10,447 nucleotides of DNA, taken from the NCBI GenBank assembly GCA_946185305.1, contig CAMHJE010000080.1:1-10447 (forward strand). The letters are read 5' to 3'. A program made the translations under genes and the position numbers. Shown here in pieces: positions 1 to 6,232 of this stretch. The stretch comes from UBA3792 sp946185305. Its GTDB lineage: Bacteria; Bacillota; Clostridia; Christensenellales; CAG-138. The notes below the pieces were generated by a model that ran no database searches, was not told where the DNA came from, and saw only the letters and a list, made by a program, of their open reading frames with translations. Within the stretch, counting starts at the first letter, position 1. Every line of letters starts with the position of its first letter.

Positions 1-23
1 TGTCTGATCGAAGGATAAGAGAT

Positions 24-55
24 AAGAGCGTTGCAGTTGATGCGGCGCTCTTTTT
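24..55 (+). terminator. Intrinsic terminator of an upstream gene outside the window
   Basis: A25-G30 (AGAGCG) pairs with C46-T51 (CGCTCT). The stem continues inward through two U-G wobbles and then GCA/TGC (33-35 with 41-43) to a five-base loop, giving about 11 base pairs. The right arm runs directly into TTTTT (51-55). This is the standard Rho-independent layout for transcription on the + strand. The gene it ends lies left of the window, and no coding sequence can be assigned to bases 1-23. Confidence 0.8.
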
Positions 56-210
56 CATTTAAGAAGGGGATTTGTGCTTGGTGATTCTGATTGTGTTTTT
101 TGCATAGAAATCATATTTCGCCATTGTTTGATTCTTAAAAACATCCCGCTGCTGTGTGCTTTGCTGTATTCTCCGCTTTTCTGTATAGAAAAATCCCTGT
201 CTTCTTTTTG

Positions 211-242
211 TTTCTTTTTCTTCTTCACAGAAGAAAAAGAAA
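211..242. repeat. Perfect 14-bp polypyrimidine/polypurine inverted repeat
   Basis: TTTCTTTTTCTTCT (211-224) and AGAAGAAAAAGAAA (229-242) are perfect reverse complements around a four-base TCAC loop. The pyrimidine side also has mirror symmetry, CTTCTTTTT (201-209) against TTTTTCTTC (215-223). No T-run follows on either strand, so it is not a typical intrinsic terminator. It could form a long hairpin in RNA, or a cruciform or triplex in DNA. Function unknown. Confidence 0.75.
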
Positions 243-325
243 GTCGTGATCTCCGTAAATCAGAATCCAGAAAAGCAATCAGACAAGTAACGCGAGGCCT
301 GCCCGTGCCGCTTTTTCTTGGTCGA

Positions 326-343
326 ATTGTGAACATTGTGAAC
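326..343. repeat. Tandem direct repeat of ATTGTGAAC, possible operator
   Basis: Two exact, adjacent copies of ATTGTGAAC occupy 326-334 and 335-343, and a third GTGAAC occurs at 381-386. They lie 94-111 bases upstream of the HTH gene start, close to where its promoter must be. Binding by a regulator, perhaps the HTH protein itself, is inferred only from position and repetition. Confidence 0.45.
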
Positions 344-436
344 GTTTGCCGGGAGGTTTTGCCACGCCGTTTGTGCTATGGTGAACACAGGTAAGACGGG
401 GGCAGGAGAGGTGCCCCGCCGCACAAGGAGGTTCCC

Positions 437-1294
437 ATGGCAATCGTTCGCGCAGCGCATCACAGCCGGTTCACGGTCCTTGCCGACAGTATTATGAAGG
501 ACCCGCGCCTGTCTCTGCGGGAGATCGGGTTGCTGGCGGTCATGCTGGCCCTGCCGGACGACTGGAAGTTCTCGATTGCGGGGCTGACGTCGATTTGCAA
601 GGATGGACAAAGCGCCGTCCGAAAAGCTGTGCAGACCCTGGAGGCGTGCGGCTATGTCGTGCGAACCACCGGAAAAGATCCGAAAACCAATCTGCGCCGC
701 GTGGAGTATATCGTGTATGAGGAACCGATTTCCCGATCATCCGCATCTCGACCCTTCGAAATCCGAACGCTCGAAACCCGACCGGTCGAAAACAGCACGC
801 TATATCATACAGAACAACAGAATACAGAACAATCCAATACCGAACAACCCAATACCGAACCATCCGACGCCGTCCCCGGCGCAAACACCGTCAAACAGAA
901 ACAGGGCGCAAAGGGGACAGGGGAAGAAGGAACGGGATCCGGATCGAGCCTGCCTGCGGACAGATCGGACGCAAAGACGGACCCCGGTTCTGCGGCAAGA
1001 CCGGGCGGGAAAGCCGAGGGTTCCGATGCAGGCGAAAGGGGAGAAACGAACCGGAACAGCACCGCAGCAAGGCAGACCACGGCGCCAAGGCCGAGCGCCG
1101 CAGCAAGGCAGACCACGACGCCAAGGCCGAGCGCCGCAGCAAGGCAGAATACGACGATGTTTGCGGGAAACCGTGCGTCGCCGCACCCGAACGCCCCGCC
1201 AACAAAGCCGCGCAAAACGAGCGCCTTTGCCCGCGCGGAGGAGGTCAAGTGGCGGGCGCTGCTCGAAAGCTACGCCCCGCCGGAGGGGTTTTAG
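437..1294 (+). CDS. HTH_36-type DNA-binding protein, replication-initiator-like, with repetitive C-terminal half
   Basis: A 285-residue protein. Residues 1-95 resemble the HTH_36-type winged-helix domains common in plasmid and mobile-element replication or regulatory proteins of Clostridia. The recognisable core includes LSLREIGLLAVMLALPDDWKF, ICKDGQSAVRKAVQTLEACGY and a terminal strand ending VEYIVYEEP. Residues 107-143 are a five-residue periodic segment (LETRP, NTEQS, NTEQP) encoded by 15-bp DNA repeats. Residues 144-285 are hydrophilic and low-complexity, with a 12-residue repeat (AARQTTAPRPSA, from residue 210) and a short possible helix near the end (FARAEEVKWRALLESY). The ATG at 437 follows AAGGAGG (425-431) by five bases. 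No partner replication gene (DnaC-like helicase loader, relaxase, Rep) is visible nearby, so it may be an element remnant or a domesticated regulator. The domain call is fairly secure; the function is not known. Confidence 0.75.
   Translation: MAIVRAAHHSRFTVLADSIMKDPRLSLREIGLLAVMLALPDDWKFSIAGLTSICKDGQSAVRKAVQTLEACGYVVRTTGKDPKTNLRRVEYIVYEEPISRSSASRPFEIRTLETRPVENSTLYHTEQQNTEQSNTEQPNTEPSDAVPGANTVKQKQGAKGTGEEGTGSGSSLPADRSDAKTDPGSAARPGGKAEGSDAGERGETNRNSTAARQTTAPRPSAAARQTTTPRPSAAARQNTTMFAGNRASPHPNAPPTKPRKTSAFARAEEVKWRALLESYAPPEGF
755..865 (+). repeat. Intragenic 15-bp-period repeat array
   Basis: Seven consecutive five-codon units lie in register. The first three share TCGAA at exact 15-base spacing (756, 771, 786). 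The last four (806, 821, 836, 851) share AATAC(A/C)GAAC(A)A, the best pair being AATACAGAACAATCC and AATACCGAACAACCC. The segment is less GC-rich than its surroundings. It encodes the flexible linker after the HTH domain. Such repeats may be just a protein linker, or may be DNA sites bound by the encoded protein. Confidence 0.7.
1064..1156 (+). repeat. 36-bp tandem repeat, 2.6 copies, inside the HTH gene
   Basis: Units occupy 1064-1099, 1100-1135 and the partial 1136-1156. The first two differ at a single base (GGCGCC versus GACGCC), which suggests recent duplication. In frame they encode AARQTTAPRPSA, a basic, Pro/Ala/Thr-rich linker. Because 36 is a multiple of three, copy-number change would alter protein length without breaking the frame. 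Confidence 0.8.
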
Positions 1295-1536
1295 CCGCGC
1301 TTTTCGGCTGCAGAGATTCCTCACTCCGTTCGGAATGACAGCGTTTTTGGTTTAATCAAGTTTTTCGGATGCAGAGATTCCTCACTCCGTTCGGAATGAC
1401 AGCGTTTTTGGTTCAGCCGCGCTTTTCGGCTGCAGAGATTCCTCACTCCGTTCGGAATGACAGCGTTTTTGGTTTAGCCGCGCTTTTCGGTTACAGAGAT
1501 TCCTCACGCCGTTCGGAATGACAATGCTTTCGATTT
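1293..1536. repeat. Four tandem copies of a 61-bp intergenic repeat
   Basis: Copies run 1293-1353, 1354-1414, 1415-1475 and 1476-1536, all exactly 61 bp. Copies 1 and 3 are identical. Copy 2 differs in its first 17 bases, and copy 4 has scattered changes. Each contains the core GATTCCTCACTCCGTTCGG followed by AATGACA, with ATTCC/GGAAT as inverted arms. Copies 1 and 3 begin with a hairpin AGCCG-cgctttt-CGGCT; copy 4 keeps it with a G-U pair and copy 2 loses it. From recall, related cores of the form ATTCyTCrCTyCG...GAATGACA are scattered between genes in many anaerobes, with no agreed function. The array overlaps the stop codon of the HTH gene (TAG, 1292-1294). Short open frames across it (e.g. 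RFLTPFGMT) are not genes. Confidence 0.9.
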
Positions 1537-1647
1537 CGCCCGCGAAGCGGATTCAGCCAGAACCTTGTTCGGATTTCGCTGCTTCCGGCACGATTTCGCT
1601 CCCCCTTGCGGGTTTCTGTTGAACGTGTAAAAAGTCAAGGGCGGCGC

Positions 1648-1676
1648 TTGTATTTTTATGCTGTATGTGATAAGAT
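1648..1676 (+). promoter_or_regulatory. SigA-type promoter of the ABC exporter operon
   Basis: TTGTAT (1648-1653) and TAAGAT (1671-1676) are separated by 17 bp, and TGA (1668-1670) makes an extended -10. The inferred start near 1683 gives a leader of about 25 nt before the ATG at 1708. Each hexamer matches consensus at four of six positions. No operator is obvious. Between the repeat array and this promoter, bases 1537-1647 hold only GATTTCGC three times (1532, 1572, 1592). Confidence 0.55.
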
Positions 1677-1707
1677 TTTCACAATACTTTACGATTTTCG
1701 GAGCATT

Positions 1708-3519
1708 ATGGAACAGCAAACAAAAAAAGCGCGGCTGGGGCTGAAGGAGCTTTGGCCGTGCACAAAGGGCTACCGGCTGGTGGCGGCCGTCACGCCGCTC
1801 ATGATGATCGGCGAGGTCGCGCTCGAGGTCATGATCCCGCTTTTGATGGCGGCCTTGGTGGACGGCGGCCTCTACCACACCGAGACGTATCAGCTGCAGG
1901 ATTTTTTGAGCCGTTTGCCCATCGGCAACAACCTCCAGTTCGTGCTGTGGGTCGGCGGACTCATGGTGGTCGCGTCGCTGCTGTCGCTGACGTTCGGCGC
2001 GCTCGCCGCGCGGACCTCGGCGGTCGCAAGCATGGGCTTTGCCAAGAACCTGCGGCGCAAGATCTTTGCGAAGATCCAGTCGTTCTCGTTCAAGAACACC
2101 GATAAGTTCCAGACCTCGTCGCTGGTCATGCGCACGACGACGGACGTGAACAACCTGCAAAACATGTACCAGCAGCTGCTGCGCATCTTCGTCCGCACGC
2201 CGGTCATGATGATCCTGGCCGCGATCATGGCGTTTCGGATCGACGCGGAGCTGGCCGTGATCTTCCTGTTTGCGATCCCGGTCATTGCGGTCATGATGTT
2301 CTTCATGATCAAGGTCACGCATAAGCGGTTCGAGGTCATGCTCAAAAAGTACGACACGATGAACGGCGCGGTGCAGGAAAACCTGATCGCGGCGCGCGTC
2401 GTCAAGTCCTTCGTGCGCGAACGCTATGAGACCGACAAGTTCGACGCCGCGGCGGACGATCTGCAAAAGGCGCAGATCCACGCGCAGAAGATGTTCGCGC
2501 TCTCCAGCCCGCTGCAGCTTGCGGTCATGTGGACGTGCTCGATCGTGCTTTTGGCGCTCGGCGGCTTCAAGGTGATCCAGCCCGGCTCCGGCCTCAACAT
2601 CGGCGATCTCACAAGCCTTATGAGCTACTCCACGCAGGTCATTTCGTCGCTTTTGATGATCTCCTTCCTTGTGATCGGCCTTTCGATGACCCGCGCTTCG
2701 CTCGACCGCGTCAACGAAATCTTTGCCGAGCAGCTCGATATCGTATCGCCCGAAAACAGCGAGCTCAAGGTCACGCGCGGCGAGATCGAGTTCGACCATG
2801 TGGATTTCTCCTACTCGAACAACCCGGACGTGCTGAACCTCAAGGACATCAGCCTGCACATCCTGCCGGGGCAGACCGTCGGCATCATCGGCGGCACCGG
2901 CGAGGGCAAATCGACGCTTGTGCAGCTGATCCCGCGGCTCTATGACGTGATGCGCGGCAGCATCAGGATCGACGGGCACGACGTGCGCGAATACGACCTG
3001 GTGGAGCTGAGAAACAGCGTTTCGATGGTGCTGCAGAAGAACATGCTGTTTAAGGGCAGCATCCGCGACAATATGCGCTGGGGCAACCCGAACGCGACCG
3101 ACGAAGAGATTCAGCGCGCCTGTGAAATCGCCTGTGCGCACGACTTCGTTTCCGCGTTCCCGGACGGCTACGACACCGATCTGGGGCAGGGCGGCAGCAA
3201 CGTGTCCGGCGGGCAGAAGCAGCGCCTGTGCATTGCGCGCGCGATTCTGAAGCAGCCGAAGATCATGATTTTAGACGACTCGACAAGCGCGGTCGATACC
3301 GCGACCGACGAGCGCATCCGTAGGGGCCTTCGGGAAGTCCTTGCCGGCACGACGAAGCTGATCATTGCGCAGCGGATCGCGTCGGTCATGGAGGCCGATC
3401 AGATCATCGTGCTTGATCACGGCACGGTGTCCGATACCGGCACGCACGCCGAGCTGATGCAGCGTTCGGCCATCTACCGCGAGGTCTATGCCTCGCAGGT
3501 GAAGGAGGTGGATGCGTAA
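1708..3519 (+). CDS. ABC exporter half-transporter, degenerate-site subunit (BmrC/LmrC/TM287-like)
   Basis: A 603-residue half-transporter with six probable membrane helices (about 22-50, 77-101, 157-177, 181-203, 267-290, 308-328) followed by a nucleotide-binding domain. Walker A is GGTGEGKST (395-403, Lys401), the Q-loop Gln443, the signature VSGGQ (499-503), and Walker B ends at Asp523. The catalytic Glu is replaced by Asp524 (LDDSTSAVD) and the H-loop His by Gln555 (IAQR). This set marks the subunit that supplies the degenerate Walker A/B half of a heterodimeric exporter while lending a good signature to its partner, as in TM287 of TM287/288. I chose the ATG at 1708 because GGAG (1700-1703) precedes it and the family alignment begins there; an in-frame TTG at 1606 would place the promoter inside the gene. 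Substrate cannot be read; drugs, peptides or lipids are typical. It is cotranscribed with the next gene. Confidence 0.93.
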   Translation: MEQQTKKARLGLKELWPCTKGYRLVAAVTPLMMIGEVALEVMIPLLMAALVDGGLYHTETYQLQDFLSRLPIGNNLQFVLWVGGLMVVASLLSLTFGALAARTSAVASMGFAKNLRRKIFAKIQSFSFKNTDKFQTSSLVMRTTTDVNNLQNMYQQLLRIFVRTPVMMILAAIMAFRIDAELAVIFLFAIPVIAVMMFFMIKVTHKRFEVMLKKYDTMNGAVQENLIAARVVKSFVRERYETDKFDAAADDLQKAQIHAQKMFALSSPLQLAVMWTCSIVLLALGGFKVIQPGSGLNIGDLTSLMSYSTQVISSLLMISFLVIGLSMTRASLDRVNEIFAEQLDIVSPENSELKVTRGEIEFDHVDFSYSNNPDVLNLKDISLHILPGQTVGIIGGTGEGKSTLVQLIPRLYDVMRGSIRIDGHDVREYDLVELRNSVSMVLQKNMLFKGSIRDNMRWGNPNATDEEIQRACEIACAHDFVSAFPDGYDTDLGQGGSNVSGGQKQRLCIARAILKQPKIMILDDSTSAVDTATDERIRRGLREVLAGTTKLIIAQRIASVMEADQIIVLDHGTVSDTGTHAELMQRSAIYREVYASQVKEVDA

Positions 3520-5438
3520 TGCCGAGAGGGTCCTCTTTTGACAGCAAGATGGGCGGCAAGCGCGCCGAAAACCCGGTGAAGACGCTGCTGCGCATTATGA
3601 AGTATTACCGTTCCTGCAAGGTCGAAATGATCATAGCGGTGATCGGGATTCTGATTTATTCGGCGGTTACGACGCTGACCTACTACATGCTCGACCCGCT
3701 CGTGTCGGTCTTAGAGGGCGGCGTGAACGCCGATATGGCCAAATACATCGCGCTGCTGATCGGCATGGGCGCGCTGTATGCGGTCGGGTGCCTGACGAAC
3801 TATCTCTTTAACCGGCTGATGCTGACCTGCTCCGCGCGGATCATGTGTCAGCTCCGCAAGGAGATGTTCGAAAAGATGCAGTCCCTGCCGATTTCGTTCT
3901 TCGACGGACATACGCACGGCGAGCTGATGAGCTATTACACGAACGACATCGACGCGATCCGTGAGATGGTGCAGAACTCGATCACGCAGATGCTGATCTC
4001 GACGACCTCGCTCGTCGCCTACGTCGGCATGATGCTGTACCTGTCGATCCCGCTGTTCATGGTCGCCTTGGTCATGTGCGTCTGCATCTACTACGTCATC
4101 AAGATCATCGGCGGCAAGAGCCGCAAGAACTTCCAAAAGCAGCAGAAGGTCATTTCCCGCGTGAACGGCTACATCGAGGAAATGATGGAGGGGCAGAAGG
4201 TCGTCAAGGTCTTTAACCATGAGGAAGCGGGCCTTGCGGCGTTCGACGAAATGAACGGCGAGCTTTGCACGGTCGCCACGAACGCCAACACGTTTGCGAA
4301 CATCGTCGGCCCGATCATGAACAACCTGTCCCATATCTTCTATGCCTTGATTTGCACCGTAGGCGTGCTTTTGGCCGCGCCGGTGCCGGGCGAAACGTTC
4401 CTTGCCGAGGGCACGTTCTTTGCCAAGCACCAGTTATTGCTCGTGCAGGGCGCGGCGCTGATCGCGTTCTTGCAGTACATTCGCCAGTTTGCGAACCGCA
4501 TCAGCCAGATTTCGCAGCAGTTCAACGCGATCCTGCTGGCGCTCGCGGGCGCGGAGCGCGTGTTTGCGCTGATGGACCTGCCCGCCGAGGTCGATGAAGG
4601 CACGGTCACGCTCGTCAATGTGACCGAACAGAACGGCAGGCTGACCGAAACCGATAAGCGCACCGGCCGCTGGGCGTGGAAACGCGGCGAGGATTTGATC
4701 CCGCTGCGCGGCGAGGTCACGTTCAAGGACGTGGACTTCTCCTACGACGGCAAAAAGCAGGTGCTGAACGATGTCACGCTGTACGCCAAGCCGGGGCAGA
4801 AGATCGCGTTTGTCGGCTCCACGGGCGCGGGCAAGACGACGATCACGAACCTGATCAACCGGTTCTACGACATTGCGGACGGTACGATCACCTACGACGG
4901 CATTCCGATCCGGGAGATCAAAAAGGACGCGCTGCGCTCGTCGCTCGGCATGGTCTTGCAGGATACGCACCTGTTCACCGGCACGGTGATGGAGAACATC
5001 CGCTACGGCAAGCTGGACGCGACCGACGAGGAGTGCATCCGCGCCGCGAAGATCGCCAACGCGCACTTCTTCATTTCGCATCTGCCGGACGGGTACAATA
5101 CGCAGCTTGTCGCGGACGGCGCGAACCTCAGCCAAGGGCAGCGGCAGCTGATCTCGATTGCGCGCGCGGCGGTGTCCGACCCGCCGGTGCTGATTCTGGA
5201 TGAAGCGACAAGCTCCATCGACACGCGTACCGAAAAGCTGATCGAGCGCGGCATGGATGCCTTGATGAAGGGCCGCACGGTGTTCGTCATCGCGCACCGC
5301 CTCTCCACTGTACGCAATGCAAACTGCATCATGGTGCTGGAGCACGGCGAGATCATCGAGCGCGGCGAGCACGACGCGCTGCTCAAAGAGAAGGGCAAGT
5401 ATTATCAGCTGTATACCGGCGCGTTTGAGCTGTCGTAA
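3519..5438 (+). CDS. ABC exporter half-transporter, consensus-site subunit (BmrD/LmrD/TM288-like)
   Basis: A 639-residue half-transporter. Probable membrane helices lie at about 36-58, 75-98, 157-177, 179-198, 262-288 and 307-325, with a hydrophilic loop (288-306) between the last two. Walker A is GSTGAGKTT (433-441, Lys439), the Q-loop Gln481, Walker B LILDEATSS with Asp561 and catalytic Glu562, and the H-loop His593 (IAHR). The signature is LSQGQ (537-541) instead of LSGGQ. It thus supplies complete catalytic residues to the site completed by its partner's good signature, and a weak signature to the other site. A linker of about 37 residues (361-397, with WAWKRGEDLIPLRGEV) separates the membrane and ATPase domains; I recall similar inserts in Firmicute homologues. 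The ATG overlaps the previous stop (TAATG), with GAAGGAGG at 3501-3508, so the two are translationally coupled, as expected for subunits made one to one. Confidence 0.93.
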   Translation: MPRGSSFDSKMGGKRAENPVKTLLRIMKYYRSCKVEMIIAVIGILIYSAVTTLTYYMLDPLVSVLEGGVNADMAKYIALLIGMGALYAVGCLTNYLFNRLMLTCSARIMCQLRKEMFEKMQSLPISFFDGHTHGELMSYYTNDIDAIREMVQNSITQMLISTTSLVAYVGMMLYLSIPLFMVALVMCVCIYYVIKIIGGKSRKNFQKQQKVISRVNGYIEEMMEGQKVVKVFNHEEAGLAAFDEMNGELCTVATNANTFANIVGPIMNNLSHIFYALICTVGVLLAAPVPGETFLAEGTFFAKHQLLLVQGAALIAFLQYIRQFANRISQISQQFNAILLALAGAERVFALMDLPAEVDEGTVTLVNVTEQNGRLTETDKRTGRWAWKRGEDLIPLRGEVTFKDVDFSYDGKKQVLNDVTLYAKPGQKIAFVGSTGAGKTTITNLINRFYDIADGTITYDGIPIREIKKDALRSSLGMVLQDTHLFTGTVMENIRYGKLDATDEECIRAAKIANAHFFISHLPDGYNTQLVADGANLSQGQRQLISIARAAVSDPPVLILDEATSSIDTRTEKLIERGMDALMKGRTVFVIAHRLSTVRNANCIMVLEHGEIIERGEHDALLKEKGKYYQLYTGAFELS

Positions 5439-5453
5439 GACCATACGGAATGG

Positions 5454-5481
5454 AAGAGGGGGCACGGCTCCCTCTTTTTTT
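5454..5481 (+). terminator. Intrinsic terminator of the ABC exporter operon
   Basis: A5454-G5460 pairs with C5470-T5476 (AAGAGGG / CCCTCTT). The stem continues through a G-U and a G-C pair to a five-base loop, CACGG. A run of seven T (5475-5481) follows. It lies 16 bases after the stop codon and separates the exporter operon from the toxin-antitoxin promoter. Confidence 0.9.
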
Positions 5482-5501
5482 GAAAATTCGTTCTTTTCCG
5501 G

Positions 5502-5530
5502 TTGACGATATAAAGAAATTCGGGTATAAT
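5502..5530 (+). promoter_or_regulatory. Near-consensus SigA promoter of the toxin-antitoxin operon
   Basis: TTGACG (5502-5507) and a perfect TATAAT (5525-5530) are separated by 17 bp. The expected start near 5537 gives a leader of about 22 nt before the antitoxin ATG at 5559. A promoter this strong fits an autorepressed toxin-antitoxin operon. Confidence 0.88.
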
Positions 5531-5538
5531 ATCTTTAT
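5510..5538. promoter_or_regulatory. Inverted repeat spanning the toxin-antitoxin promoter, candidate operator
   Basis: ATAAAGA (5510-5516, in the spacer) and TCTTTAT (5532-5538, at the expected start site) are perfect reverse complements flanking the -10 box. Phd/YefM antitoxins repress their own operons by binding palindromes at the promoter, so this is a natural candidate site. The TGTACA core known from E. coli yefM is absent here, so the match is by position only. Confidence 0.45.
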
Positions 5539-5558
5539 CAAATGCAGGAGGAACCTTG

Positions 5559-5822
5559 ATGCCCACAATTCGATCCAGCGCCGATCTGCGAAACGGCTAC
5601 AACGAAATCTCCAATTTTTGTCACCGGCATGGGGAACCAGTGTTTATCACCAAGAACGGAAAGGGCGATCTTGCCGTGATGAGCATTGAAGCCTATGAGC
5701 AAATGCAGGGCCGTTTTGCCTTGTACAGCTTGCTGCAGGAGGGGCTGAACGACATGCAGGACGGCGAAACGCGCCCGTTTGCGGAGGCGATGGCGGAGTT
5801 CCGCGCCAAGCGAAGCAAATGA
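5559..5822 (+). CDS. Phd/YefM-family type II antitoxin
   Basis: An 87-residue protein matching the Phd/YefM layout. The N-terminal DNA-binding and dimer domain (1-50) has PTIRSSADLRNGYNEIS, then PVFITKNGKGDLAVMSIEAYEQM, the family's characteristic strand-turn-strand with KNGKG. The C-terminal tail (51-87) is helical, charged and likely disordered until it wraps the toxin. Known family roles are neutralising the toxin and, with it, repressing the shared promoter. The ATG at 5559 follows AGGAGG (5546-5551) by seven bases; the adjacent in-frame TTG (5556) is a poorer start. Its last codons overlap the toxin start by four bases (ATGA), the usual antitoxin-first arrangement. Confidence 0.92.
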   Translation: MPTIRSSADLRNGYNEISNFCHRHGEPVFITKNGKGDLAVMSIEAYEQMQGRFALYSLLQEGLNDMQDGETRPFAEAMAEFRAKRSK

Positions 5823-6151
5823 TCTGCCAAGTACACATTACTCGCGCTGCGGAGCGGGATATGCTTGCCGCCGCCGATTATATCGAATCGGTTCTTTTGA
5901 ATCCGCAGGCGGCGGACGAACTGCTGCAAGAAGCGGAAAAGGTGATCGGAAGTCTTGCCGATTTTCCCACTCGTTTTGCCATAGCTGACGATCCGGTTCT
6001 TCGCGCTTGGGGCATCCGGTTTACGAATGTGAAAAACTATCTTGTCTTTTACGTCGTTTCCGAATCGGATCACCGTGTTACAGTCCTTCGCTTTCTGCAC
6101 ATGCGGCGGGATTGGACGGCGGTTTTGAAACGTGCCTTTACAGAACTGTGA
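5819..6151 (+). CDS. RelE/ParE-superfamily type II toxin
   Basis: A 110-residue toxin partner. The pattern is typical: an N-terminal strand and helix (VHITRAAERDMLAAADYIES), NPQAADELLQEAEKVIGSLADFP, then GIRFTNVKNYLVFYVV and the C-terminal VTVLRFLHMRRDW. Conserved positions visible are Arg67 and Tyr74/Tyr78 in the core strands, and Arg91, His94, Arg96/Arg97 and Trp99 near the end. RelE members cut mRNA in the ribosome and ParE members poison gyrase. The sequence alone does not settle which applies; the His/Arg-rich end is compatible with an RNase. No good ribosome binding site precedes the ATG, so translation probably depends on coupling to the antitoxin, which keeps toxin output lower. The gene looks intact. 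Confidence 0.9.
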   Translation: MICQVHITRAAERDMLAAADYIESVLLNPQAADELLQEAEKVIGSLADFPTRFAIADDPVLRAWGIRFTNVKNYLVFYVVSESDHRVTVLRFLHMRRDWTAVLKRAFTEL

Positions 6152-6205
6152 GCGTCAGCGCCCTCCCCACTCGATCCATTGAAAAAAGATTGTAAAAACA
6201 CCGAA

Positions 6206-6232
6206 AATACCGCTTGACAGGCGGTATTCTTT
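6206..6232. terminator. Perfect 8-bp hairpin after the toxin gene, overlapping the rpoB -35
   Basis: AATACCGC (6206-6213) and GCGGTATT (6221-6228) are perfect reverse complements around a seven-base loop, TTGACAG. The following T-tract is weak (CTTT, 6229-6232), so as a terminator for the toxin-antitoxin transcript it would be inefficient. The loop contains the rpoB -35 box, so it may instead, or also, be an operator. Confidence 0.5.

Larger units (their letters stand above)
56..436. other. AT-rich intergenic region, no supported gene
   Basis: About 380 bases separate the first terminator from the HTH gene. Bases 56-290 are much richer in A+T than the rest of the window. A 106-codon open frame with a GTG start at 74 is not credible: it is low-complexity (FCFFFFF), resembles no family I know and follows the base composition. 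The region holds a 14-bp inverted repeat (211-242) and a tandem 9-base repeat (326-343). A possible extended -10 (TGC-TATGGT, 374-382) has no recognisable -35. A small hairpin, GGGGCA (399-404) with TGCCCC (412-417), would sit in the 5' leader just upstream of the ribosome binding site AAGGAGG (425-431). The promoter of the downstream gene is therefore not securely placed. Confidence 0.6.

Noticed and set aside
161..189. TTGCTG-17-TATAGA as a promoter for the HTH gene
   Set aside because: Only three and four consensus matches in AT-rich DNA, and about 240 bases from the gene; chance is likely.
74..394. A 106-codon + strand open frame starting with GTG
   Set aside because: Low-complexity, AT-driven composition (FCFFFFF), no family resemblance, and it spans a hairpin and direct repeats; treated as non-coding.
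603..1355. Overlapping + strand frame across the HTH gene and repeats (ending LTPFGMTAFLV)
   Set aside because: Arg/Pro-rich out-of-frame reading of low-complexity DNA running into the 61-bp repeat; no ribosome binding site, and the HTH frame has a clear domain.
1293..1536. CRISPR array
   Set aside because: The whole 61-bp unit repeats, so there are no unique spacers between short repeats, and no cas genes are near.
1606..1707. N-terminal extension of the first ABC subunit from TTG 1606
   Set aside because: Would place the promoter inside the gene; the extension has no family match, and ATG 1708 has GGAG upstream.
1504..3141. A 545-codon - strand open frame
   Set aside because: Antisense shadow of the first ABC gene in GC-rich DNA; Asp/His/Arg-rich translation with no motifs. 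The real + strand gene has full ABC motifs.
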